DNA from: Lachnospiraceae bacterium
GTDB lineage: Bacteria; Bacillota; Clostridia; Lachnospirales; Lachnospiraceae
Direction: 5' to 3'
NCBI GenBank assembly: GCA_017441295.1
Contig: JAFRYA010000035.1
Coordinates: 1-64,000, forward strand
Length of the DNA: 64,000 bases
Shown here: positions 17,749 to 26,408 of the stretch, in pieces
How positions within the stretch are numbered: the stretch's first letter is position 1
Layout: each line of letters begins with the position of its first letter
Notes under the pieces: generated by a model
What the model saw: the letters and a program-made list of their open reading frames with translations, nothing else
What the model was told of the DNA's origin: nothing
Databases searched by the model: none
Translations under genes and position numbers: made by a program

Positions 17749-17762
17749 AGGATTGTTATTTT

Positions 17763-18686
17763 ATGAGTAAAAAATCAATTATCTACGTTTTTTCCGGAAC
17801 AGGAAATACATATATAGCCGCGCAGAAGATTGCTGAAAATCTTTATAAATACGGCTATGAAACCGTCATTTATCCAGTAGAGAAAAATAAAAACGGAGAG
17901 TTTGAGAACGTACCCGACCCCAATGACTTTGACGCTGTGGGCTTCGGTTATCCTGTGCATGCTTTCAACTCACCTAAATTCTTCCTGAATTTTGTAAAAA
18001 AGCAGCTGCCCGAAATGGATGAAGACAATTTCGGCAAAAGAGCCTTTGTTTTCAAGACTTCAGGTGAACCGCTCAAACTGAACAGTGCTTCCAGCCGCGA
18101 CCTGTGCGGCCTGCTGCGCCGCAAAGGAATGCTTCCCGGCATGGACTTCCATATGATCATGCCGCATAACGTAATGTTCAGCTGTCCTGATGCTATGGCC
18201 AAGCAGATGTATCTGCATACATGCCAGATGGCAGAGCTGGTCGCGTATTATGTAGCAAATGATATGTACAGGGATGTCAGATTCAATCCTTTGTTTTATT
18301 TTGTTTCAACAATTTTTAAGCTTCAGTGGCTCGGAGCCAAGCTCAACGGTCCATGGCACAAAGTTGATCATGAGAAGTGCGTGCACTGCAACCTCTGCGT
18401 TTCAGACTGCCCTGCCCGCAATATCAGCATTGTTGACGGATTTCCAAAGCAAGGCAATCACTGCATAATGTGCATGAGATGCTCCATGAACTGCCCTGCT
18501 CAGGCAATCAGTGCCGGCATTCTGAAACCATATCAGTTGTCTGGCGGATGGAACTTTGACGCACTGGCCGCAAATGAATCCCTGCCTGCAAACTACACAG
18601 ATAATAAAAAGATCGGCCGTTTCAAATGTTATAAGAAATATTACAACAGGACCTGGGCCGAATATGATAACGTGTTTAATTATTAA
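17763..18686 (+). CDS. EFR1 family flavodoxin-ferredoxin fusion
   Basis: 307 residues. The N-terminal flavodoxin-like domain has the FMN phosphate loop SGTGNT (about residues 12-17) and runs to about residue 170. It is followed by two 4Fe-4S clusters of the bacterial ferredoxin type: CVHCNLCVSDCPA and CIMCMRCSMNCPA. Such proteins are common in anaerobic Clostridia and carry electrons between an iron-sulphur source and FMN. It is presumably cotranscribed with the epimerase upstream. It ends at a strong terminator. Confidence 0.88.
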   Translation: MSKKSIIYVFSGTGNTYIAAQKIAENLYKYGYETVIYPVEKNKNGEFENVPDPNDFDAVGFGYPVHAFNSPKFFLNFVKKQLPEMDEDNFGKRAFVFKTSGEPLKLNSASSRDLCGLLRRKGMLPGMDFHMIMPHNVMFSCPDAMAKQMYLHTCQMAELVAYYVANDMYRDVRFNPLFYFVSTIFKLQWLGAKLNGPWHKVDHEKCVHCNLCVSDCPARNISIVDGFPKQGNHCIMCMRCSMNCPAQAISAGILKPYQLSGGWNFDALAANESLPANYTDNKKIGRFKCYKKYYNRTWAEYDNVFNY

Positions 18687-18702
18687 ATAATACCCTTCAA
18701 AC

Positions 18703-18735
18703 AAAAAACCGCGCCAAACGGCGCGGTTTATTTTT
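18703..18735. terminator. Bidirectional terminator
   Basis: AAACCGCGCC-AAAC-GGCGCGGTTT (18706-18729) followed by ATTTTTA on the plus strand and by TTTGTTTG on the minus strand. It separates the EFR1 gene from the converging exporter gene. Confidence 0.85.
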
Positions 18736-19231
18736 ATCCTCTGATCAGATATGGTATCAGGTATGTGATTATGCTCATGATCGCTGCCGCCAGGCAGATG
18801 CCTATCGCAATGGCGATTGAGGATTTCTTAATAGGGATGCCCAGGAGACTTGCCAGGAGCGCGCCTGTCCATCCGCCTGTACCAGGAAGCGGTATTCCAA
18901 CGAACAGGATCAGTCCCCAGAATCCGTACTTATCTATCTGCTTTCTCTTCTTCAGGGTTTTGTTCTCCAGCCAGGTTACAAATCTGCCTGCAGTCTTAAA
19001 TCTCTTCAGCCATGCGAATATCTTTTTGATAAACAGCAGGATGAAAGGAATCGGAATGATATTGCCGATCATACAAATGATCAGCGCACGGACATAAGGC
19101 ACATTCAGCAATGATGCAGCAATCAGACCACCCCTGAGCTCCAATATTGGGAGAAGAGATATGATAAAAATAACAATATTAGGATTTAACGCTGCGAATA
19201 CATTAGTCAGCCATTCTATGATCTTATTCAT
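18734..19231 (-). CDS. Small multidrug export family membrane protein (COG2426)
   Basis: 165 residues with about five hydrophobic helices. The conserved LPILELRGGLIAA near residue 30 and GIPLPGTGGWTGALLASLLG in the second half identify the Sm_multidrug_ex family. Function is not established in general; the export role is only a family name. Its start overlaps the thrC stop by 8 bases, so it is translationally coupled to threonine synthase, which hints at an amino-acid-related transport role, but that is inference. Confidence 0.8.
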   Translation of the reverse strand: MNKIIEWLTNVFAALNPNIVIFIISLLPILELRGGLIAASLLNVPYVRALIICMIGNIIPIPFILLFIKKIFAWLKRFKTAGRFVTWLENKTLKKRKQIDKYGFWGLILFVGIPLPGTGGWTGALLASLLGIPIKKSSIAIAIGICLAAAIMSIITYLIPYLIRG

Positions 19232-20720
19232 TTATTCCCAGGAATCCTTTAACCTTCTGCTCCATTTCGCCGATCTCACATACGGTATCATGTCTGATAT
19301 CAGCATCAATAATATCTTTAACAGCCTTCGGGATATCAACGTTTGATTTCCTGTTCAGTTCATCTATCAGCGCGAAATCGTCCAGTGAATCCAGTTCAGG
19401 ATCAATGGCTGTCATAACTGCCCTTGAGAACTTATATGGGCTGGCCGTTGACACGATAACAGCCGGCGTCCTGTCGCCTGTTTCGCTGACATATTTCTTA
19501 TAAACTGCATTAGCTACGCCGGTATGCGTATCAGTAATATAACCGGTCTGCTCATATGTCTCTTTGATGCCTTCAGCGTTTTCTTCTTCAGAAGCGAATC
19601 CGCCATAGAAGGCACTCAGCTGAGCTCTGCTTTCCTCAGGAATCTCATAACGTCCATTTTCAGAAAGTGACTTCATAAAAGCCTTGTTCTGCTCTTCACT
19701 GTTTCCGGAGATCATATAGATCAGCCTCTCCAGATTGCTGGAGATCAGAATGTCCATTGAAGGAGAACTTGTCAGAATAAACTCCCTGTTCTTGTCATAA
19801 ACGCCTGTCTTGAAGAAATCATATAAGACTTTATTCTCATTTGAAGCGCAGATGAATCTGTTAACAGGCAGGCCCATGAGGCTGGCGTAAAATCCTGCCA
19901 GAATATTGCCGAAATTGCCTGTCGGAACAACGAAGTTCACTTTGTCCCCTGCCTTGATCTCACCATTCTTAACCAATCTGGAATAAGCCCAGACATAATA
20001 AGCGATCTGCGGAACCAGACGGCCGATGTTGATTGAATTGGCTGATGAGAACTGGCACTTCTTTCCGTTCAAAAGTTCTTTAAGAGACGGATCATTGAAC
20101 ATCTTCTTGACAGCGCTCTGACAGTCGTCGAAATTGCCCTTTACACCTACTACGAATGTGTTGGCGCCTTTCTGGGTAACCATCTGAAGTTCCTGGATAC
20201 GGCTTACTCCGCCTTTTGGATAGAACACGATAATCTTAGTGCCCGGCACGTCCGCAAAGCCCGCCAAGGCAGCCTTGCCGGTGTCACCTGAAGTCGCAGT
20301 CAGTATAACAATATCGTTTGTAATATTGTTCTTACGGGCAGCGACAGTCATAAGATACGGCAGGATTGAAAGAGCCATATCCTTAAACGCGATCGTGGAT
20401 CCATGGAAGAGCTCCATGATGTAGGCATCTCCGATTTTTCTGACAGGTGCGATCTCTTCTGTGTCGAACTTACTGTCATAAGCATTGTCGATACAGTACT
20501 TAAGCTCCTGGTCAGTGAAATCAGTAAGGAACAGACGCATTACCTCAAATGCGACTTCCCTGTAGTCCATTTCAGCCAGTTTTTCCAGCGAAATATGCAG
20601 TTTTGGGAGGCTGTCCGGTACGAACAGCCCCCCATCATCTGATAATCCTTTTAATATTGCCTGAGACGCGGTTATCTTGGAACCGTCGCCTCTGGTGCTT
20701 TTATATAATATATTCATCAT
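19224..20720 (-). CDS. thrC: Threonine synthase
   Basis: 498 residues. PLP enzyme that converts O-phosphohomoserine to threonine. The long-form N-terminal extension (YKSTRGDGSKITASQAIL) is present, as are the PLP lysine in HGSTIAFKDMAL and the glycine-rich ATSGDTGKAAL loop. Two adjacent ATG codons (20720 and 20717) could both start it. Neither has a ribosome site, but a TTGCAG/TAAAAT promoter ends 8 bases upstream, consistent with a leaderless mRNA. A near-perfect dyad overlaps that promoter. Confidence 0.95.
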   Translation of the reverse strand: MMNILYKSTRGDGSKITASQAILKGLSDDGGLFVPDSLPKLHISLEKLAEMDYREVAFEVMRLFLTDFTDQELKYCIDNAYDSKFDTEEIAPVRKIGDAYIMELFHGSTIAFKDMALSILPYLMTVAARKNNITNDIVILTATSGDTGKAALAGFADVPGTKIIVFYPKGGVSRIQELQMVTQKGANTFVVGVKGNFDDCQSAVKKMFNDPSLKELLNGKKCQFSSANSINIGRLVPQIAYYVWAYSRLVKNGEIKAGDKVNFVVPTGNFGNILAGFYASLMGLPVNRFICASNENKVLYDFFKTGVYDKNREFILTSSPSMDILISSNLERLIYMISGNSEEQNKAFMKSLSENGRYEIPEESRAQLSAFYGGFASEEENAEGIKETYEQTGYITDTHTGVANAVYKKYVSETGDRTPAVIVSTASPYKFSRAVMTAIDPELDSLDDFALIDELNRKSNVDIPKAVKDIIDADIRHDTVCEIGEMEQKVKGFLGINE

Positions 20721-20723
20721 AAT

Positions 20724-20757
20724 CAGTTATTTTATCTTAAAACAACTGAATCTGCAA
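20724..20757 (-). promoter_or_regulatory. thrC promoter with overlapping dyad
   Basis: TTGCAG (20752-20757), 17-bp spacer, TAAAAT (20729-20734) on the minus strand. The dyad CAGTT-g-TTTTA-aga-TAAAA-t-AACTG (20724-20748) covers the -10 box and could be an operator. Confidence 0.55.
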
Positions 20758-20762
20758 CTAAT

Positions 20763-20915
20763 TTAACAGTCTCTGAATGTTCCGGCCAGAGCGCCTACAA
20801 CTCTTTTCCTCATTTCAGGATCTTCTTCCCAAGAGTCATCAGCAATCAGTCTGTCCAGTAATTCTTTTACTGTATATTCATCATTACCCGGCTGAATTTT
20901 ATCTTTAATATCCAT
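20763..20915 (-). CDS. Small hypothetical protein (50 residues) after the UROD-like gene
   Basis: An open frame of 51 codons that begins MDIKDKIQPGNDEYTV and ends GALAGTFRDC. It starts two bases after the UROD-like stop codon, and GGAAGGAGC, formed by the last codons of that gene, lies 5-6 bases before the ATG. The tight coupling and good ribosome site argue for a real gene. The product is acidic in the middle (DDSWEEDPEM) with a predicted short helix. I do not recognise it. By position it is the last gene of the molybdenum operon or a partner of the UROD-like protein. Confidence 0.65.
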   Translation of the reverse strand: MDIKDKIQPGNDEYTVKELLDRLIADDSWEEDPEMRKRVVGALAGTFRDC

Positions 20916-20917
20916 AA

Positions 20918-22147
20918 TTAGCTCCTTCCGTAAGAATACTCATCAGCGAACTCCCAGACTTCTTTGACAACTTCAGGTTTTGCATCTGCCGGAGAAAGAA
21001 GCGGCTTGTCCTGATAGAACATGAATCCGCCGCCGGGAGCCAGCTCGTCAAAGAGCTTTTTAACAATGTCCTTAAGGCTGGAGATGTCCTTGGTGTGAAT
21101 ATCCGCAGTTTTCAGGCCGCACATAAGAGTCTGATGGTCTCCGACTTTCTTTTTCATTTCAAAAGGATCGTCGGCATCAAGCTGGATTATTACGCTGCCC
21201 TTAGGCATTTCCTTGAATTTCTCAATAGTGTGTGAGAATGATCCCTCGCCTTTGATATAGATTTTCTTGCCGGCCTCAGCGAAAGGCATCATTATCCTCT
21301 TGAACGGACCGAACCAATATTTCTCGTAATCAGCAGGTGAAAGGAATGCAGCGCTGTGATAAATACCGAAGCACATTGGGAATGGATGTCCATCCGGTGC
21401 TCCTCCCATCATAGGAGGCATCTGCTTCATGTTATACTCACGAAGCTTTTCTATAGCAGCATCGAGTAAATCCCTGTTCTCTGCCAGATCTTCGAATGTT
21501 CCCATCATTCCGCGGTAGAAATCAAATATTGTATCGATATCCGCGAAATAAAATGGTCCAAACTGTCCATAATACTCATCAAGTCCTTCAAGCGGTGCGA
21601 AAGGGCCAGGTCCCATCAAAGGGACAATATCGTACCTGTTTACGCAGATATTCCTGATCAGGAATTCCGCTCTGTTCTGGACTGCTGTTCTTCTGGCTGC
21701 CTCTTTTAAGTGCTCATAAGCATCTTCTTTCGGCATCTTAAAGATCGGCACGTTTCTCTTTGGGAAGTATTCGTTAATGAAATATCCTGTATCATTAATG
21801 AGGATTTCATATTCGTCTTCCTCAATAAAGCCGCTTTCTGCCTGTGCATGCTGTACTGTAGTTTTGTCAGCGCATAATGTGTAGTGTGAGCTGCCCAGCG
21901 CCTGGTACACATCATAAGGAACATAATGACCCGTATTCATGGTATATTCAAATGGAATATCCTTCATGAAAGCGCAGTAAGCCTCTGCATGCTTAACAGG
22001 ATCATTAACAACCTCTTCAAGAGTTACGCCGGCATATCCATAAGGCCAGCCTATGTAGTCCATGCCTACAGGCACCTTCTCAGGTTCCCTGAAGCTGGAC
22101 GCATCAACAATATTTTTTACCCGTTTAAGATATCGTTCTGATGCCAT
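20918..22147 (-). CDS. Uroporphyrinogen decarboxylase-fold protein (MtaA/CmuA-like), function unknown
   Basis: 409 residues of the URO-D superfamily, more like the corrinoid-linked methyltransferases and unassigned anaerobe paralogues than true HemE. Visible: EPEKVPVGMDYIGWPYGY near the N-terminus, LMGPGPFAPLEG, FSHTIEKFKEM, and the terminal LAPGGGFMFYQDKPLL segment. The zinc cysteine expected in this last loop of MtaA-type enzymes is replaced. It starts 21 bases after the mogA stop behind AAGGAG, with no terminator in between, so it is probably cotranscribed with the molybdenum genes. Why is unknown. Confidence 0.72.
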   Translation of the reverse strand: MASERYLKRVKNIVDASSFREPEKVPVGMDYIGWPYGYAGVTLEEVVNDPVKHAEAYCAFMKDIPFEYTMNTGHYVPYDVYQALGSSHYTLCADKTTVQHAQAESGFIEEDEYEILINDTGYFINEYFPKRNVPIFKMPKEDAYEHLKEAARRTAVQNRAEFLIRNICVNRYDIVPLMGPGPFAPLEGLDEYYGQFGPFYFADIDTIFDFYRGMMGTFEDLAENRDLLDAAIEKLREYNMKQMPPMMGGAPDGHPFPMCFGIYHSAAFLSPADYEKYWFGPFKRIMMPFAEAGKKIYIKGEGSFSHTIEKFKEMPKGSVIIQLDADDPFEMKKKVGDHQTLMCGLKTADIHTKDISSLKDIVKKLFDELAPGGGFMFYQDKPLLSPADAKPEVVKEVWEFADEYSYGRS

Positions 22148-22168
22148 ACCATTTCTCCTTAAAAGTTT

Positions 22169-22669
22169 TTAATTTTTATTTTCCGGAGCTGCACATTCAC
22201 TGTCCAGTCCCAGTAAAATTTCGATGCCGTGCTTAAGAGGCTTGATAACGGCCTCCAGGTTCTCGACTGCTGCTTTCGGACTGCCCGGAAGCGTAATAAT
22301 AACGCTTTCGTCCCTTATTCCCGCATTTGCTCTGGAAAGCCATGCCTTGTCTGTGATCTGTGCACTGGCCAGGCGCATTGCCTCGCCAAATCCAGGGATC
22401 ATCCTCTGGCATACTGCCTGGCATGCCTCAGGAGTGACGTCTCTCTTTGAAAAGCCGGTTCCTCCTGTGCTGACGATCAATGTGATCTTCTGATCTGCCA
22501 GTTTAATGAACTCTGCTTCAATCTGGTCTTTTTCGTCGGGAATAATGTTTGTATAAACTACTTCATATCCGTTTTCGGATAAAAAAGAAGAAACCCTTGG
22601 GCCTGACTTGTCTTCTCTGAGCCCCTGGCTTCCTTTGTCACTGATAGTCAATACCGCAGCTTTGAACAT
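22169..22669 (-). CDS. mogA: Molybdopterin adenylyltransferase (MogA/MoaB family)
   Basis: 166 residues from the ATG at 22669, placed there because the conserved MFKAAVLTISDKGSQG begins at it and AAAGGA lies upstream. MogA adenylates molybdopterin before metal insertion by MoeA. Visible: STGGTGFSKRDVTPEA and LPGSPKAAVE, the pterin-binding loops of the MoCF domain. It is separated from modC by about 104 bases that contain two adjacent perfect palindromes, so it may have its own control point inside the operon. Confidence 0.9.
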   Translation of the reverse strand: MFKAAVLTISDKGSQGLREDKSGPRVSSFLSENGYEVVYTNIIPDEKDQIEAEFIKLADQKITLIVSTGGTGFSKRDVTPEACQAVCQRMIPGFGEAMRLASAQITDKAWLSRANAGIRDESVIITLPGSPKAAVENLEAVIKPLKHGIEILLGLDSECAAPENKN

Positions 22670-22680
22670 ATCGCACATCC

Positions 22681-22721
22681 TTTCATAATTCCTATGAAAT
22701 ACTGACAAAATTATTTTGTCA
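22681..22721. promoter_or_regulatory. Two adjacent palindromes upstream of mogA
   Basis: TTTCATA-ATTCC-TATGAAA (22681-22699) and TGACAAAAT-T-ATTTTGTCA (22703-22721) are both perfect. Neither is followed by a T-run, so they look like operator sites for a dimeric regulator rather than terminators. Confidence 0.5.
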
Positions 22722-22773
22722 TATCTCATATTTATTCGCTACTGAGAAATGGTTATGACACTATTATTAAAAA

Positions 22774-23823
22774 TTATTGTTTAAGAAGCAATACCTTTTC
22801 AGGAGGTATTTCTATTATGAGCTTATCAGCACGGATTTTGTTCCACTCAGACTTGTCCAGATCCATCAGAATATATTTAGAGCTGTCCAGGCCATCAGGA
22901 TGCAGCATGATCGAATACGAGAACGGGTTCTCAATTTCACCTGTCACTTTACAACTAAAACTGTTTACTGCAGTGGTATCGTTCTGATCCGCCAGAATAA
23001 TATCATGCATGCGGATTCCCACCGCCTTAATATCATCTGACACCTCAGGAACCATCAGTTCTAATCCCCAATCTTTGGCAAACACCTTGTCTGGCGCTTT
23101 TATATCTATTTCTGAAATGTTTTTGCACCCTGTCAGGATAGCTCCGCCTACAGTCATCGGCTCTGAAAAGACTTCATGCTTTTCTCCCATGCTGCTTAAG
23201 GCGCCGTTTTCCATAACAGCTATATTATCTGTCAGCCTGAACACCTCATCCCTGTCATGAGAGACGAAGATAACTGTGCCGCCAAACTCCTTTATTATGT
23301 TTTCAACCTGACGTTCAGTATTAAATCTCAGATGAGCGTCCAGCGCAGAAAAAGGTTCATCCAGAAGCAGCACCTTGGGTTCATTGACCAGGATCCTCGC
23401 CAGTGCGCACCTTTGCTGCTGACCGCCTGAGAGCTGGGATGGCTTCTGGTTTTCGCAGCCGTCCAGATGCAGTCTGGAGAGCATTTCCATGGCCCTCTGT
23501 TTCTTCTCTGCTTTGCTGCCGACTCTTACTCCGCATATAACATTCTGGAGAGCAGTCATATTTGGGAAAAGCGCGTACTGCTGGAAGAGATATCCTACCT
23601 GTCTTTTCTGTGGTTTCAGGTCTATATGTTTCTCTGAGTCGAAAAGAACAGTATCATCCAGGACTATCCTGCCTCTGTCAGGCTTTTCAATGCCGGCTAT
23701 GCACTTTAAAGTCATACTTTTGCCGCAGCCGGACGCGCCAAGAATAGCCAGCACTTCACTGCCGGCTTCAAACTTTACTTTCAGAGTAAAGCTGCTCAGA
23801 TGCTTTTCAATATCAACTGACAG
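22774..23823 (-). CDS. modC: Molybdate ABC transporter ATP-binding protein
   Basis: ATPase of the molybdate importer. Walker A GASGCGKS, Q-loop FQQYALFPN, signature LSGGQQQRC, Walker B VLLLDEPFSALD, H-loop VSHDRDE, then a C-terminal domain. The first ATG or GTG in frame (GTG at 23754) would leave Walker A only five residues from the N-terminus and remove the essential first strand. The frame stays open upstream and encodes LSVDIEKHLSSFTLKVKF, the normal ModC beginning, so the start must be a CTG at 23823 or ATA at 23829. An AAAGGAAGG site lies just upstream. Overlaps modB. Confidence 0.9.
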   Translation of the reverse strand: MSVDIEKHLSSFTLKVKFEAGSEVLAILGASGCGKSMTLKCIAGIEKPDRGRIVLDDTVLFDSEKHIDLKPQKRQVGYLFQQYALFPNMTALQNVICGVRVGSKAEKKQRAMEMLSRLHLDGCENQKPSQLSGGQQQRCALARILVNEPKVLLLDEPFSALDAHLRFNTERQVENIIKEFGGTVIFVSHDRDEVFRLTDNIAVMENGALSSMGEKHEVFSEPMTVGGAILTGCKNISEIDIKAPDKVFAKDWGLELMVPEVSDDIKAVGIRMHDIILADQNDTTAVNSFSCKVTGEIENPFSYSIMLHPDGLDSSKYILMDLDKSEWNKIRADKLIIEIPPEKVLLLKQ

Positions 23824-24493
23824 AGCTATTTGCGGCCTTCCTTTCCTTGCGTTCCAGCAGATTGACTGCCAGCAGCACTACAGCTGAAATCGCAATATTA
23901 ACCAGGACCCATTTGAATGCTTCTGAGTCCTGGTTATTCTTCCATAACGCATATACGGTTGTTGAAATGGTGGCGGTATGACCAGGTATGTAACCGGCGA
24001 TCATACTGGTAGCGCCATATTCGCCCAAAGCCCTGGCGAATGCCAGAACTGTTCCGGCCAGAATTCCCTGACGGCAGTAAGGCAGCCTGATCCGCCAGAA
24101 AATATATGAATTCGACAGACCCAAGGTCTGACCGGAATACATAAGAGTATTGTCGAATGATTCGAAAGCCCCTCTGGCGGTCCTGTACATCAGCGGAAAT
24201 ATTACTATAACCGTAACGATTATCGCGGACCACCAGGTCATGGGGATTGTAAAACCAAATATTGTCTGAATGAACTTTCCTATCACTCTTCTCGGCCCTA
24301 CCAGGCGAAGCACCAGATATCCTACTACTGTAGGAGGCAGCACTAATGGAAGCGTCAGAATAACATCCAGTATTCCCTTTATTACTTTAGGAAGCCTGGC
24401 AATATAGTACGCGAAAAAGAGTCCCAGAAAGAAAACCAGTACCGTACTTATCGCAGCTATTCTGAGTGAGTTTAAGAGTGGGAACAGATCCAT
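23813..24493 (-). CDS. modB: Molybdate ABC transporter permease
   Basis: 226 residues with about five transmembrane helices. The cytoplasmic coupling loop ARALGEYGATSMIAGYIPG carries the EAA-like motif of ModB. It forms the membrane channel for molybdate (or tungstate) with ModA and ModC. The start lies one base after the modA stop, and its 3' end overlaps the modC start. Confidence 0.95.
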   Translation of the reverse strand: MDLFPLLNSLRIAAISTVLVFFLGLFFAYYIARLPKVIKGILDVILTLPLVLPPTVVGYLVLRLVGPRRVIGKFIQTIFGFTIPMTWWSAIIVTVIVIFPLMYRTARGAFESFDNTLMYSGQTLGLSNSYIFWRIRLPYCRQGILAGTVLAFARALGEYGATSMIAGYIPGHTATISTTVYALWKNNQDSEAFKWVLVNIAISAVVLLAVNLLERKERKAANSSVS

Positions 24494-24494
24494 A

Positions 24495-25370
24495 TCAGTT
24501 TAATGCCTTGAATCCTACTGATTCAAAAATGGCTTTTGCTGTATCGCCCTTGAGATACTCAAGGAAAATCTGAGCGACTTCAGCGTTTTCACCTGTTTTG
24601 ATGAGTGCCGCAGGGTAAATTACCTTGCCGCCGGTCATCTCTTCGGTAGCAGTATCTACTGCGGTCAGACCTGCAGAATATGCGTCAGAGCCATAGATGA
24701 CTCCGGCCTGAGCAGTCGCCTCATCTACTGCTGAAGTAACTGCCTTAACATCTTCGCCGTAAGTAATCTTACCTGCCTGAGCCAGGGCTGCTTCATCCAG
24801 TCCCAGATATTCAAATATCTTCTGGGTATAAGCTCCGACAGGAACTGACTCTCCGCCCATAGCGAACAGGAATCCGTCAGTTTCAAACGCTGCCTTCAGG
24901 TCATCAAATGAATTGATATTTGCAGGATTGCCTTCCGGAACTGCCAGAACGCACTGGTTCTCAAGAAGGTCCAGTCTGGTTCCTTCCACTACAAAGTCAT
25001 TGCCGTCTTTATTGACTTCAGGGTCCGCTGTAATATCGATCATATTCATCTGCTTCTTGGCGGCTGAAACGAAAATGTCACATGCGGCGCCCTCAACGAT
25101 CTGGTCCTTAAGAGTTCCTGACGATCCATAGTTTGCTGTGATCTTAATACCCGGATATTCTTTATTGAATTCAGTAATGATCCGGTCCATTGACTCAGTC
25201 AGTGACGCAGCCGCGAATACCACAACATTTCCTTCAATTGTTTCTTCTGTTGCCTCAGGAGTTGTCTCCTCAGGCGTAGTCTGCTCTTCGCCTCCCTTAT
25301 TTCCGGAACAGCCTGCGAGAATAAGCGCAAGCAGACTTAAAACTGCAATAATACTGATTAATTTTTTCAT
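24495..25370 (-). CDS. modA: Molybdate-binding lipoprotein
   Basis: 291 residues. Lipoprotein signal with lipobox LALILAGC (Cys at about residue 21), then an acidic Thr/Glu/Pro linker (EEQTTPEETTPEATEE) and a type-II periplasmic-binding fold beginning VVVFAAASLTESM, the ModA oxyanion loop. Delivers molybdate to ModBC at the outer face of the membrane. Whether molybdate or tungstate is preferred cannot be decided here. Confidence 0.95.
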   Translation of the reverse strand: MKKLISIIAVLSLLALILAGCSGNKGGEEQTTPEETTPEATEETIEGNVVVFAAASLTESMDRIITEFNKEYPGIKITANYGSSGTLKDQIVEGAACDIFVSAAKKQMNMIDITADPEVNKDGNDFVVEGTRLDLLENQCVLAVPEGNPANINSFDDLKAAFETDGFLFAMGGESVPVGAYTQKIFEYLGLDEAALAQAGKITYGEDVKAVTSAVDEATAQAGVIYGSDAYSAGLTAVDTATEEMTGGKVIYPAALIKTGENAEVAQIFLEYLKGDTAKAIFESVGFKALN

Positions 25371-25379
25371 TTTTGCCTC

Positions 25380-26408
25380 CTAATTTGATCCAAAACTACA
25401 GTTTGGAAAATTACAATGTTCACATGACAGGCACAGGCCTCCATGTCCCAGCTTCACAAAATCCTTCTTTTCCAGACGCTCGCCTGATACTATTCTCGGC
25501 AGCATCAGATCAAATATGGTCGCTTTGGCATACATTACGCAGCCTGGCAGTCCCATTACCACCTTGCCATCGTCATAATATCCTAAAAGGAACATGGCTC
25601 CCGGAAGTACCGGTGCACCATAGGTTACAATCCTGGCTCCGCTCTCTTTGATCGCGCCAGGGGTCCTGTCGTCAGGGTCGACGCTCATTCCCCCGGTGCA
25701 GAGGATCATATCCGCATCTGTCTGTCTGGCTTTTGCAATAGCCTCTATAATAGACCCTGTATCGTCTTCGCAGGTCATGTGTTCAATAACTGAAATGTTA
25801 TATCCGGCGAGCTTTTCAACAACTACCGGTGTGAATGTGTCTTTTATCCTGCCCTTTGCCACTTCACTGCCTGTAGTGATAATGCATGCAAGCATCTGCT
25901 TAAACGGTCTGACCTCCAAAATCGGTTTTCCGCTGCAGGAAGCTATGGCCCTGGCAGCGTCCAGTCTGGATTTTTCAATAACCAGCGGCACTACGCGCAT
26001 AGCTGCTATCTTCTCGCCTTTTCGCACACATGTGTTGCTCCTTCTGGTGGCGATGACCATATCGTCAATTGAGTTGACGTCAAACAATGTCTTGGTATCC
26101 ACCTTGAGCAGTCCGTCGCATGTGGCTTTAATCTCTATCTTGCCTTCTGAAGGCTCTGAGGCCTCCATATTCGCGTTAAAACACAGGTCCTTTAGTATTT
26201 CCGCAGCCTCATCTTCATGGAGCATATCGGGCGTTTTCTCCCACACATAGATGTTTTCCTTGCCCATGGAAAGAAGCATCGGAATATCTTCTTCAGTAAC
26301 AATATGTCCTTTCTTGAACTGCGGTCCCTTCATCTCGCCGCGAACAATCCTTGTCATGTCATGGCAGAGCACGTGCCCTGCCGCATCTTCAGTCCTGATC
26401 AGCTTCAT
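25380..26408 (-). CDS. Molybdopterin-binding MoeA-like protein with Cys-rich tail
   Basis: 342 residues from the ATG at 26408, which overlaps the moaC stop (ATGA). The centre holds a MoCF_biosynth domain: [33 protein letters not shown], and [16 protein letters not shown]. Unlike MoeA it lacks the long N-terminal substrate domains of the classical protein and ends with a cysteine cluster [15 protein letters not shown] that could bind a metal or Fe-S cluster. A MoeA proper is encoded separately upstream, so this is a second MoeA-type protein, perhaps for a variant cofactor. Function unproven. Confidence 0.8.
   Translation of the reverse strand: MKLIRTEDAAGHVLCHDMTRIVRGEMKGPQFKKGHIVTEEDIPMLLSMGKENIYVWEKTPDMLHEDEAAEILKDLCFNANMEASEPSEGKIEIKATCDGLLKVDTKTLFDVNSIDDMVIATRRSNTCVRKGEKIAAMRVVPLVIEKSRLDAARAIASCSGKPILEVRPFKQMLACIITTGSEVAKGRIKDTFTPVVVEKLAGYNISVIEHMTCEDDTGSIIEAIAKARQTDADMILCTGGMSVDPDDRTPGAIKESGARIVTYGAPVLPGAMFLLGYYDDGKVVMGLPGCVMYAKATIFDLMLPRIVSGERLEKKDFVKLGHGGLCLSCEHCNFPNCSFGSN

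Noticed and set aside
20918-22147. HemE (true uroporphyrinogen decarboxylase)
   Set aside because: No other haem genes are nearby, the protein is about 50 residues longer than HemE, and the typical HemE N-terminal motif (PVWFMRQAGRY-like) is missing.
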